45,327 nt of DNA from Mycolicibacter kumamotonensis (GTDB taxonomy: Bacteria > Actinomycetota > Actinomycetes > Mycobacteriales > Mycobacteriaceae), in the NCBI RefSeq assembly GCF_002086285.1, contig NZ_MVHU01000033.1, positions 1 through 45,327 on the forward strand, read 5' to 3'. Positions 15,694-23,094 of the stretch are shown here, in pieces; the stretch's first letter is position 1; each line of letters begins with the position of its first letter. The translations under genes and the position numbers were made by a program. Below the pieces are notes generated by a model that saw nothing but the letters and a program-made list of their open reading frames with translations, was not told the DNA's origin and ran no database searches.

Positions 15694-17532
15694 TCAGCCG
15701 AGCCGGGCCGCCCGGTTCACCGCCGAGACCACCGCCCGCAGCGACGCCGTGGTGATCGACGACGCGATCCCGACCCCCCAGACCACGCTCTCGCCGATCT
15801 TCGCCTCCACATAGGCCGCTGCTTGGGCTTCCTCGCCGGCGCTCATCGCGTGCTCGGAGTAGTCAAGCACGTGCACGTGCACGTCCACCTGGGCCAGTGC
15901 ATCGACGAACGCGGCCAGCGGACCGTTGCCCGCCCCGGCGATCTCGGTCTCCACGCCGTCGATCAAGACGGTGGCCTCGATACGGTCGGTGCCGTCGTCG
16001 GTCTCGGCGGCGATCACCCGCTGCCGCATCCGTTCCAGCGGCCGGATCGGGTTGAGGTATTCGTCGGCGAAGGCGTCCCACATCTCCTTGGGCGTGACCT
16101 CACCGCCTTCGCCGTCGGTCAGCTGCTGGATCACCTTGGAGAACTCGATCTGTAGCCGGCGCGGCAGCACCAGCCCGTGATCGGTCTTCATCACATAGGC
16201 CACGCCGCCCTTGCCGGATTGCGAGTTGACCCGGATCACCGCCTCGTAGGTGCGGCCCACGTCGCGGGGGTCGATCGGCAGGTAAGGCACCTGCCACAAG
16301 ATGTCGTCGACGTCGGCGTCGGCGGCATCGGCGTCGATCTTCATCTGGTCCAAGCCCTTGTTGATGGCGTCCTGGTGGCTGCCGGAGAACGCGGTGTAGA
16401 CCAGGTCGCCGCCGTAGGGGTGACGCTCGGGCACGTTGAGCTGGTTGCAGTACTCGACGGTGCGGCGGATCTCGTCGATGTTGGAAAAGTCGATCTGCGG
16501 GTCCACGCCGCGGGAGAACAGGTTCAGACCCAGCGTCACCAGGCAGACGTTGCCGGTGCGTTCGCCGTTGCCGAACAGGCAGCCCTCGATCCGGTCCGCG
16601 CCGGCCTGATACCCCAGTTCGGCTGCGGCGACGGCGGTACCGCGGTCGTTGTGCGGGTGCAGGCTCAGGATCACCGAGTCACGCCGCTTCAGGTTGCGGT
16701 GCATCCACTCGATCGAGTCGGCGTAGACGTTCGGGGTGGCCATCTCCACGGTGGCCGGCAGGTTGAAGATGATCGGGTTGTCCGGCGTCGGCTCGATGAC
16801 GTCGCCGACGGCGTCGCAGACCTGCTTGGCGTACTCCAGCTCGGTCCCGGTGTAGGACTCCGGTGAGTACTCGTAGCGCCACCGGGTGTCCGGGTACTTG
16901 GCCGCCTCCTGCAGGCACTTGCGCGCCCCGGCCACCGCGATCTCTTGTACCGCCGCCCGGTCGGCGCGGAACACCACCCGGCGCTGCAGGACCGACGTCG
17001 AGTTGTAGAAGTGCACGATCACGTTCTTGGCGCCCGCGCACGCCTCGAAGGTGCGCTCGATGAGCTCGTCGCGGCATTGCGTCAGCACCTGCAGGGTGAC
17101 GTCGTCGGGGACGGCGCCGTCGGTGATGATCTCGCGGACGAAGTCGAAGTCGGTCTGGCTGGCCGACGGGAACCCGACCTCGATCTCCTTGTAGCCCATG
17201 GTCACCAGCAGGTCGAACATCCGCCGCTTGCGGGCCGGGCTCATCGGGTCGATCAGCGCCTGGTTGCCGTCACGCAGATCCACCGCGCACCACAGCGGGG
17301 CGCGCTCGATGACGCGGTCGGGCCAGGTGCGGTCGAAGGGAACCGCCGCTGCGCCCAGCGCCGGGCTGCCGCCCGGCACCTCCTCGGCGAAGCTGCGGTA
17401 GCGGCGGACCGGCATCGCCGAGCCGCGCTGGGTGTTCCAGGAGGGTTGGCCGGGATTGGGCGGACCGGCAGGTTTGGTGATGCCTCGACCCGAGGTGAAT
17501 GCGTCGGGAGACGGCTGGGAAAAACTGGTCAC
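15694..17532 (-). CDS. leuA: 2-isopropylmalate synthase LeuA, 612 aa
   Basis: Catalyses the first committed step of leucine synthesis, joining acetyl-CoA to 2-oxoisovalerate. The catalytic motif DLRDGNQALIDPM begins near residue 85 (Arg87, Asp88), and the divalent-metal histidines are in LHPHNDRGTA. The C-terminal 130 residues form the leucine-binding regulatory domain. An N-terminal arm (TKPAGPPNPGQPSWNTQR) typical of mycobacterial LeuA is present. The tandem repeat found in H37Rv leuA is not seen, and the protein is correspondingly shorter. GTG 17532 is used because it begins the recognised N-terminus. It is divergent from ask, with a short upstream frame and a hairpin in the leader that may tune expression. 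Confidence 0.95.
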   Translation of the reverse strand: MTSFSQPSPDAFTSGRGITKPAGPPNPGQPSWNTQRGSAMPVRRYRSFAEEVPGGSPALGAAAVPFDRTWPDRVIERAPLWCAVDLRDGNQALIDPMSPARKRRMFDLLVTMGYKEIEVGFPSASQTDFDFVREIITDGAVPDDVTLQVLTQCRDELIERTFEACAGAKNVIVHFYNSTSVLQRRVVFRADRAAVQEIAVAGARKCLQEAAKYPDTRWRYEYSPESYTGTELEYAKQVCDAVGDVIEPTPDNPIIFNLPATVEMATPNVYADSIEWMHRNLKRRDSVILSLHPHNDRGTAVAAAELGYQAGADRIEGCLFGNGERTGNVCLVTLGLNLFSRGVDPQIDFSNIDEIRRTVEYCNQLNVPERHPYGGDLVYTAFSGSHQDAINKGLDQMKIDADAADADVDDILWQVPYLPIDPRDVGRTYEAVIRVNSQSGKGGVAYVMKTDHGLVLPRRLQIEFSKVIQQLTDGEGGEVTPKEMWDAFADEYLNPIRPLERMRQRVIAAETDDGTDRIEATVLIDGVETEIAGAGNGPLAAFVDALAQVDVHVHVLDYSEHAMSAGEEAQAAAYVEAKIGESVVWGVGIASSITTASLRAVVSAVNRAARLG

Positions 17533-17561
17533 GGTGATTGCTCCGGGGTTCTCAGATGGAT

Positions 17562-17651
17562 TCAGACCGGCGCATCGCGAACACCCGCGACGGGAAGCCG
17601 GTCTGGATCAGACCCCGCCGCGGCGTCCGAGAAGGAGCACCCGCTGCACAT
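17562..17651 (-). CDS. Possible leaderless 29-codon upstream frame before leuA
   Basis: On the minus strand TAAACT (17657-17662) fits a mycobacterial -10 box, and an ATG follows five bases later, a spacing that would give a transcript beginning at or next to the start codon. The frame encodes MCSGCSFSDAAAG and on to a TGA, ending 30 bases before the leuA GTG. Its last codons overlap one arm of a 9-bp stem (CAGACCGGC 17563-17571 with GCCGGTCTG 17597-17605). It has only one Leu codon, so it is not a classical leucine attenuator; two Cys codons come early. It may be a regulatory reading frame or chance. Confidence 0.3.
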   Translation of the reverse strand: MCSGCSFSDAAAGSDPDRLPVAGVRDAPV

Positions 17652-17673
17652 CGTGCAGTTTACGCGCTCAGAC

Positions 17674-17713
17674 GGCGTTGACAGAAAACGGCCCCGGGCG
17701 CAGCGTCAACGCC
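17674..17713. promoter_or_regulatory. 9-bp dyad between divergent leuA and ask
   Basis: GGCGTTGAC (17674-17682) and GTCAACGCC (17705-17713) are perfect reverse complements with a 22-base spacer. Each arm reads GTCAAC towards its own gene. On the ask side it stands 18 bases before a possible -10, TATCCT (17729-17734). It overlaps the likely -35 zones of both promoters, so a regulator bound here could act on both genes. Confidence 0.5.
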
Positions 17714-17764
17714 GCAACCGGCTTCCCCTATCCTGGGACAAGCCCAGTGAGGAAGGGACGAAAA

Positions 17765-19030
17765 GTGGCGCTCGTCGTGCAGAAATACGGCGGATCATCG
17801 GTGGCTGACGCCGAACGGGTCCGCCGCGTCGCCGAGCGCATCGTCGAGACCAAGAAAGCCGGCGACCACGTCGTCGTGGTCTGCTCGGCGATGGGCGACA
17901 CCACCGACGACCTCCTGGATCTCGCTCAGCAGGTCTCCTCCGCCCCGCCGGCCCGTGAGCTCGACATGCTGCTCACCGCCGGGGAGCGGATCTCCAACGC
18001 CCTGGTGGCGATGGCAATCGAGGAGCTGGGCTGCAACGCCCGGTCCTTCACCGGGTCGCAGGCCGGGGTGATCACCACCGGTGTGCACGGCAAGGCCAAG
18101 ATCATCGACGTCACCCCCGGTCGGCTGCAGGCCGCCCTGGGCGAAGACCAGGTGGTGCTGGTCGCCGGCTTCCAAGGCGTCAGCCAGGACACCAAGGACG
18201 TCACCACCCTGGGCCGCGGCGGCTCGGACACCACCGCGGTGGCGCTGGCCGCGGCGCTGAACGCCGACGTCTGTGAGATCTACACCGACGTCGATGGCAT
18301 CTTCAGCGCCGACCCGCGCATCGTGCCCAATGCCCGCCGCCTGGACACCGTCTCCTTCGAGGAGATGCTCGAACTCGCAGCGTGCGGCGCCAAGGTGCTG
18401 ATGTTGCGTTGCGTGGAGTACGCCCGGCGCTACCACCTGCCCATTCACGTCCGGTCCTCCTACTCGGACAAGCCCGGCACCATCGTTTCCGGATCGATCA
18501 AGGACATCCCCATGGAAGACGCCCTCCTGACCGGAGTCGCACACGACCGCAGCGAAGCCAAGGTGACGGTGGTCGGCATTCCCGACCTGCCCGGCTACGC
18601 CGCCAAGATCTTCCGCGGCGTCGCCGACGCCGACATCAACATCGACATGGTGTTGCAGAACGTCTCCAAGGTGGAGGGCGGCAAGACCGACATCACCTTC
18701 ACCTGCCCGCGCGACAACGGCCCGGCCGCGGTGGCCAAGCTGGAATCGCTCAAGGCCGAGATCGGCTTCACCGAGGTGCTCTACGACGATCACGTCGGCA
18801 AGGTGTCGCTGATCGGCGCCGGGATGCGCAGCCACCCGGGCGTGACGGCCACGTTCTGTGAGACGTTGGCCGACAACGGCGTCAACATCGACCTGATCTC
18901 CACCTCCGAGATCCGGATCTCGGTGCTGGTCGCCGAGGCCGACCTGGACAAAGCCGTCCGCTCACTGCACGAGGCGTTCGGGCTGGGCAGCGACGAGCAG
19001 GCCACGGTCTACGGCGGGACGGGGCGCTAA
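17765..19030 (+). CDS. ask: Aspartokinase, 421 aa, with internal start for a beta subunit
   Basis: Phosphorylates aspartate, opening the lysine, methionine, threonine and diaminopimelate pathways. The kinase domain begins VQKYGGSSVADAERV and contains GRGGSDTTAVALAAAL. Two ACT domains for feedback control follow in the last 160 residues. GTG 17765 has a strong GAGGAAGGGA ribosome site. An in-frame ATG at 18512, with AAGGA eight bases before it, would give the separate beta (ACT-only) subunit known in actinobacterial alpha2-beta2 aspartokinases. A small stem (CTGGG/CCCAG, 17733-17747) lies before the ribosome site. The stop is followed at once by the ATG of asd. Confidence 0.95.
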   Translation: MALVVQKYGGSSVADAERVRRVAERIVETKKAGDHVVVVCSAMGDTTDDLLDLAQQVSSAPPARELDMLLTAGERISNALVAMAIEELGCNARSFTGSQAGVITTGVHGKAKIIDVTPGRLQAALGEDQVVLVAGFQGVSQDTKDVTTLGRGGSDTTAVALAAALNADVCEIYTDVDGIFSADPRIVPNARRLDTVSFEEMLELAACGAKVLMLRCVEYARRYHLPIHVRSSYSDKPGTIVSGSIKDIPMEDALLTGVAHDRSEAKVTVVGIPDLPGYAAKIFRGVADADINIDMVLQNVSKVEGGKTDITFTCPRDNGPAAVAKLESLKAEIGFTEVLYDDHVGKVSLIGAGMRSHPGVTATFCETLADNGVNIDLISTSEIRISVLVAEADLDKAVRSLHEAFGLGSDEQATVYGGTGR

Positions 19031-20077
19031 ATGGTTTCCATCGGAGTGGTCGGCGCCACCGGCCAGGTCGGCCAGGTGATGCGCACCCTGTTGGAGGAGC
19101 GCGACTTTCCCGCCGATGAGGTGCGGTTCTTCGCCTCGGCGCGCTCGGCGGGGCGCAAGCTGGCGTTCCGCGGCGCCGAGATCGAGGTCGAGGACGCCGA
19201 GACGGCCGACCCGACCGGGCTGGACATCGCCTTGTTCTCCGCCGGTGGGGCGATGTCGAAGGTGCAGGCGCCGCGCTTCGCCGCCGCCGGGGTGACGGTG
19301 ATCGACAACTCGTCGGCCTGGCGCAAGGACCCCGACGTGCCGCTGGTGGTCTCGGAGGTGAACTTCGAGCGTGATGTGCGGGGCAAGCGCCTGGCCAAGG
19401 GCATCATCGCCAACCCGAACTGCACCACGATGGCCGCGATGCCGGTGCTCAAGCCGCTGCACGACGAGGCGGGCCTGACCCGGCTGATCGTCTCGACCTA
19501 CCAGGCGGTCTCGGGCAGCGGGCTGGCCGGCGTGCAGGAGCTCGCCGAGCAGATCCGCGCGGTCGCCGACGGCGCGGAACAGTTGGTGCACGACGGCGGG
19601 GCGGTCGACTTTCCGCCGCCGAACAAGTACATCGCGCCGATCGCATTCAACGTGGTGGCGCTGGCGGGCAGTTATGTCGACGACGGTTCCGGTGAGACCG
19701 ACGAGGACCAGAAGCTGCGCTTCGAGAGTCGCAAGATCCTCGGCGTCCCAGACCTTTTGGTGAGCGGCACCTGTGTTCGGGTGCCGGTGTTCACCGGGCA
19801 CTCGCTGTCGATCAACGCCGAATTCGCCCGGCCGCTCTCCCCGGAGCGGGCCGCCGAATTGCTCGCCGACGCCCCGGGCGTGACGCTGACCGACGTGCCG
19901 ACCCCGTTGGCCGCCGCCGGCGCCGACGACTCCCTGGTGGGCCGGATCCGGGTCGACCCCGGCGCACCCGAGGGGCGCGGTCTAGCGTTGTTCGTCTCCG
20001 GGGACAACCTGCGTAAAGGTGCGGCGCTCAACACGATCCAGATCGCAGAACTGCTGGCCGGGTCTTCCGGATCCTGA
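19031..20077 (+). CDS. asd: Aspartate-semialdehyde dehydrogenase, 348 aa
   Basis: Reduces aspartyl phosphate to aspartate semialdehyde with NADPH, the step after aspartokinase. The NADP loop is VVGATGQVGQVM at the N-terminus. The catalytic Cys131 sits in NPNCTTMAAM, preceded by the DNSSAWR substrate region. The closing DNLRKGAALNTIQIAE is the family's conserved C-terminus. Its ATG directly abuts the ask stop codon, giving a tight two-gene operon. Length is normal and no defect is visible. Confidence 0.96.
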   Translation: MVSIGVVGATGQVGQVMRTLLEERDFPADEVRFFASARSAGRKLAFRGAEIEVEDAETADPTGLDIALFSAGGAMSKVQAPRFAAAGVTVIDNSSAWRKDPDVPLVVSEVNFERDVRGKRLAKGIIANPNCTTMAAMPVLKPLHDEAGLTRLIVSTYQAVSGSGLAGVQELAEQIRAVADGAEQLVHDGGAVDFPPPNKYIAPIAFNVVALAGSYVDDGSGETDEDQKLRFESRKILGVPDLLVSGTCVRVPVFTGHSLSINAEFARPLSPERAAELLADAPGVTLTDVPTPLAAAGADDSLVGRIRVDPGAPEGRGLALFVSGDNLRKGAALNTIQIAELLAGSSGS

Positions 20078-20096
20078 CCCCCCCGAGGCGCCGAAC

Positions 20097-21257
20097 GTGC
20101 ACCGGCTGCGAAAGACCGCGCGGAATTTCGCAGTGGCTGCACGCTCGGTGGGGGCTGTCGCTCTGCTGGTCTGCCCGCCCGCACACGCCGAACCGCCGGC
20201 TCCGATCCCACTCCCGGTGCTCTGGCCGCTGGCCGAAGGGCAGGTGGTCCGGATCGGGCCGAGCGCCGGAACCGGCACGCCCACCGGTGATTACGGCATC
20301 GGCGCCACCGATCTCTGCGAATTCATGGAGTTCCCCACTGCGGTGCTGCAGATCTGCGGGGACAGCTTCGCCGGCCAGGGCGTCGGGTTCGGCGGTTGGT
20401 ATTCGCCGATAGCCCTGCGCCTGGATCCGGACTCGGTCGACGACTCCGCCGGGGTGCGCTACACCGGGGTGATCGGGGTGGACAAGCCACTGCTGGCAGA
20501 CCCGACGCCGGCCGGCTGCACGCAGCTGCCGGCGGGGATCGTCTCGATCAACCGGAGCAACTACCTGATGGTGACCACCGCCAAGATGCTGGTGCCTCAG
20601 ACGTCACGTCTGGTGAAAGCCGATCCGGCGCAACCGGGCTGGCAGACGGTGCCGGGTTCAGTGCGACCGGCCTCCTACCAGGATTTCGGCCAGTCCCAGA
20701 TCAGCGGTTACTACGACCCGATTCCGACGCCGGATTCGGTTACCGGTTGGGTGTATGTGGTCGCCAACAACTTCGATCGCAGCGCCGCGGTGACGCTGTA
20801 CCGGGTCAGCCCGGACAAGTTCACCGACCGGTCGGCCTGGCAGGGCTGGGCGAGCGACAAGGGCTGGGGTCACAAGCCCACACCGCTGTGGAACGACCAG
20901 ATCGGCGAGCTGAGCCTGCGCCAGATCGACGGCAGGCCGGTGCTGTCCTACTTCAACGGCACCACCGGCAACATGGAAGTCCGGGTGGCCTACGAGCCGA
21001 CCGGCCTGGGAACCGCCCCGGTGACCACCGTGGTGCAGCACACCGAGTGGCCGGATCCGCCGGTGTCCGTGGAGACCCTGCCCTCACCGTTCGACAACCG
21101 GCTGGCCCAGCCCTACGGCGGCTACATCTCGCCCGGGTCGACCCTGGACGAGCTGCGGGTGTTCATCAGCCAGTGGAACACCGAGCCCCGACATCGGGCT
21201 CCCTACCGGGTGATCCAGTTCGCGGTCAATCCGTTCAAACCGTGGTCGGTCAGTTGA
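20097..21257 (+). CDS. Secreted DUF4185 protein, 386 aa (Rv3707c-like)
   Basis: A signal peptide is clear: a basic start (VHRLRKTARN), a hydrophobic core (VGAVALLV) and an AHA-type cleavage site followed by EPPAP. The mature part matches DUF4185, a beta-propeller-like domain, with repeated aromatic strands such as GYYDPIPTPDSVTGWVYVVA and VYVVANNFDRS. Some DUF4185 proteins are related to glycan-cleaving enzymes of the mycobacterial arabinogalactan, but no catalytic assignment can be made here. GTG 20097 is chosen because it opens the signal peptide; the frame continues upstream into asd without family similarity. Its last eight bases overlap the end of the convergent gene. Confidence 0.82.
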   Translation: MHRLRKTARNFAVAARSVGAVALLVCPPAHAEPPAPIPLPVLWPLAEGQVVRIGPSAGTGTPTGDYGIGATDLCEFMEFPTAVLQICGDSFAGQGVGFGGWYSPIALRLDPDSVDDSAGVRYTGVIGVDKPLLADPTPAGCTQLPAGIVSINRSNYLMVTTAKMLVPQTSRLVKADPAQPGWQTVPGSVRPASYQDFGQSQISGYYDPIPTPDSVTGWVYVVANNFDRSAAVTLYRVSPDKFTDRSAWQGWASDKGWGHKPTPLWNDQIGELSLRQIDGRPVLSYFNGTTGNMEVRVAYEPTGLGTAPVTTVVQHTEWPDPPVSVETLPSPFDNRLAQPYGGYISPGSTLDELRVFISQWNTEPRHRAPYRVIQFAVNPFKPWSVS

Positions 21258-22014
21258 ACAGGCCCCACAGGTCCGTCCAGAAGTCGCCGCCCGACCCGGA
21301 GTCGCCGAGGAGATCGAGGCCCGCGTCGGCCGATCCGAACGGGGTGCCGTCCGGCGCGTAGTCCTGGATGTTGTCGCCGAGGGCGCTCGCGACATTGCTG
21401 CTGCTCCCGTCCCAGCCGGCATAGGCGATGGCGTGCAGGCCCTCGGCGGTGGCGGTGTTGAAGTGGCTGTCGTAGACGCCCGGCACGACAGAAGCGCCCG
21501 CGTGTGCGACGGCATAGTCGCCGGTAGCGGTCGCTACGTTGCCGTTGCCCCACGCCGCCGAAGCGCTGGCGTGATCGCCTAGCGCGGACGCATAGTTGAA
21601 CGACCCGGTGTCTCCGACCACGGCGTTGCTGTGGTCGCCCTGCGCCGAGGCGTAGTTGAAGAAACCGCTCATGGCGTTGGCGTTGGCGAACTCCCCGTAG
21701 GCGAAGGCGACGTTGCAGAAGCTCGAGCTCGCGCTCGCGTTGCCGAGAGACAACAAGTCGAACCCGCTGATCGACAGTGCAATGTTGCCGAAGTCATCGG
21801 GGAGGGTCGGTGCTGTCGCGGCCGCCGTACCCACCGTGGCGACGGCGTCGCCGAGGTCCGCGGCGGCCAGCGCGCCGGCGACACCCAACGCACCGGCGCC
21901 GCCGTCAGCCGAGAGTGTTCCCGCCCCGGCCATCGGTGTGGCTGCCAAGGCGGCCCCGACCCCCAGTCCCAGCGCCAGCATGCCGAGACCGCTGACTCGC
22001 TTCACATTCCCCAT
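21250..22014 (-). CDS. Secreted beta-roll-like repeat protein, 254 aa
   Basis: I do not recognise this family by name. A signal peptide spans about 1-32 (basic start, then GMLALGLGVGAALAA). Residues 100-220 hold six copies of an N-[VYT]-A-x-A-x-G-x motif, at about 101, 120, 140, 159, 186 and 207, roughly 20 residues apart. Examples are NYASAQGD, NYASALGD and NVATATGD. Such spaced Asn/Ala/Gly strands resemble the left-handed beta-rolls of YadA-like adhesin heads, although no anchor or stalk is visible. One Cys (Cys100) is present. The C-terminus is acidic and aromatic (GGDFWTDLWGLFN). The ATG at 22014 follows GGGAAGG. A surface or matrix protein is the best guess. Confidence 0.7.
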   Translation of the reverse strand: MGNVKRVSGLGMLALGLGVGAALAATPMAGAGTLSADGGAGALGVAGALAAADLGDAVATVGTAAATAPTLPDDFGNIALSISGFDLLSLGNASASSSFCNVAFAYGEFANANAMSGFFNYASAQGDHSNAVVGDTGSFNYASALGDHASASAAWGNGNVATATGDYAVAHAGASVVPGVYDSHFNTATAEGLHAIAYAGWDGSSSNVASALGDNIQDYAPDGTPFGSADAGLDLLGDSGSGGDFWTDLWGLFN

Positions 22015-22035
22015 GTTCGTGCCTTCCCCTACTTT

Positions 22036-22156
22036 CCAGCCGACCTGGCTGGTGTAGTCCTGACGCTAGAAGCGCAACGCACGGCTGCGATACAGGGTTT
22101 TCCCTGGACTTTCTGAAGTGCTGTACAGGGTCGGGTCGGGGTAGCCCCCGACCCGA
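22036..22156. promoter_or_regulatory. Cluster of three stem-loops in the divergent region between the beta-roll gene and the His-rich gene
   Basis: CCAGCC-N5-GGCTGG (22036-22052), CAGGG-TTTT-CCCTG (22093-22106) and an 11-bp perfect stem, TCGGGTCGGGG with CCCCGACCCGA (22131-22156, loop TAGC), lie in 120 bases. They may be operators or a structured leader of the minus-strand secreted-protein gene. No promoter box was identified with confidence. Confidence 0.45.
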
Positions 22157-22231
22157 TGGCCCCCACGGCTCATAGCCGACGCATAGCCAGCACCTAGCGG
22201 TGCCGGGTGTTGCCCTCGCACGATGTCAACC

Positions 22232-22588
22232 ATGAGCGAAACACCTGAAACCACGAACCCCCCGGCCGGGCCGCCGGGCCCGGGAGAGCAGAAGCCGTAC
22301 TGGGTCTACCGACTCGCCGCCTGGGTCGCCATCGTCGCCGGGGTCGTCTTCATCGTCTCGTCGATCTTCTTCGCCGGTGTCTGGGCCAGTCATGGCGGGC
22401 CGCGCGGGCACCACTGCCACCACGGCCACCACCACGGGGCCATGCATCACGACGGGTTCCACCGGGGCTTTCACCACGGTCCCCATCGCGGTCCCGGCCC
22501 CATGGCCCCTGCCGGCCCGGAAGGCCCGGGCCCGAGCGAGGTCCCCCCGTCGGTCACCCACTCGCCGGCGCCCACCCGCGGCCGGTAA
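22232..22588 (+). CDS. Small His/Pro-rich single-pass membrane protein, 118 aa
   Basis: A short proline-rich cytoplasmic start is followed by one membrane helix (about 27-48, with WVAIVAGVVFIVSSIFF). The tail is rich in histidine (HHCHHGHHHGAMHH and further FHHGPHRG) and then Pro/Gly. The His cluster could bind Ni, Zn, Cu or Co, but no specific role is known. It resembles the next gene in both halves, and proline-rich proteins of this kind lie at the same place in H37Rv (Rv3705A/Rv3706c) as I recall. ATG 22232 is preferred because it aligns with the start of the next gene; ATG 22223 would add three residues. Confidence 0.75.
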   Translation: MSETPETTNPPAGPPGPGEQKPYWVYRLAAWVAIVAGVVFIVSSIFFAGVWASHGGPRGHHCHHGHHHGAMHHDGFHRGFHHGPHRGPGPMAPAGPEGPGPSEVPPSVTHSPAPTRGR

Positions 22589-22607
22589 CCGGCCCGGCCA
22601 CGATCAA

Positions 22608-22641
22608 CCAGCCGCCGCCCCTCCCGAAGGGCGGCGGCTGG
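22608..22641. terminator. Strong 13-bp hairpin after the His-rich gene
   Basis: CCAGCCGCCGCCC (22608-22620) pairs perfectly with GGGCGGCGGCTGG (22629-22641) around an 8-base loop. It lies 20 bases after the stop at 22588 and 28 before the next start. There is no T tract, but mycobacterial terminators often lack one. Confidence 0.75.
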
Positions 22642-22668
22642 CGTCGTCCTCAGGCATGATGGGGCGAT

Positions 22669-23010
22669 ATGACCGAGACACCAGAAACCCCGCCGCCGCC
22701 ACCCCCGCCGCCGGTGGCCAAGCCGAACCGGCTGTTCCAGGTCGCAGCCTGGGTGGTGATCATCGCCGGAACCGTCTTCGTCGCCGCGGTGGTCTTCTGC
22801 ACAGGCGTCTACCTCAGCGATAACGGGTGGCAAGGGGACCGTCACGGACCCTGCATGATGCATCATCACGGTCCGCCGATGGGTCCCGGCTTCGGGCCCG
22901 CCGGCCCGGGCAACGAGCCGGGTTGGCCCGGCTTCCGTCCGGCCGGCCCCGGCAACGGCCCGGGCGGCCCGGGCGGTCCGCCGCCCCCGCCGGTCCCGCC
23001 GCACCGTTAA
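22669..23010 (+). CDS. Small Pro/Gly-rich single-pass membrane protein, 113 aa
   Basis: Starts MTETPETP followed by eight prolines, then a membrane helix (about 26-48, WVVIIAGTVFVAAVVF). The tail holds MMHHHGPPMGP and then a Pro/Gly repeat (GPGNEPGWPGF, GPGNGPGGPGG) ending in PVPPHR. It shares the short N-terminus, single helix and His motif of the preceding gene and is probably its paralogue, though its His cluster is smaller. It is likely the counterpart of a proline-rich protein in the H37Rv region. Function unknown; it may sense or bind metal at the membrane. The strong hairpin upstream suggests its own promoter. Confidence 0.75.
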   Translation: MTETPETPPPPPPPPVAKPNRLFQVAAWVVIIAGTVFVAAVVFCTGVYLSDNGWQGDRHGPCMMHHHGPPMGPGFGPAGPGNEPGWPGFRPAGPGNGPGGPGGPPPPPVPPHR

Positions 23011-23094
23011 TCGGCTCTGGAAACGCGAATGCCCCCGGATCCCAAGGGGTTCGGAGGACACTCCCGGTTGCGCCCACCTGAAACGGAGACACCG

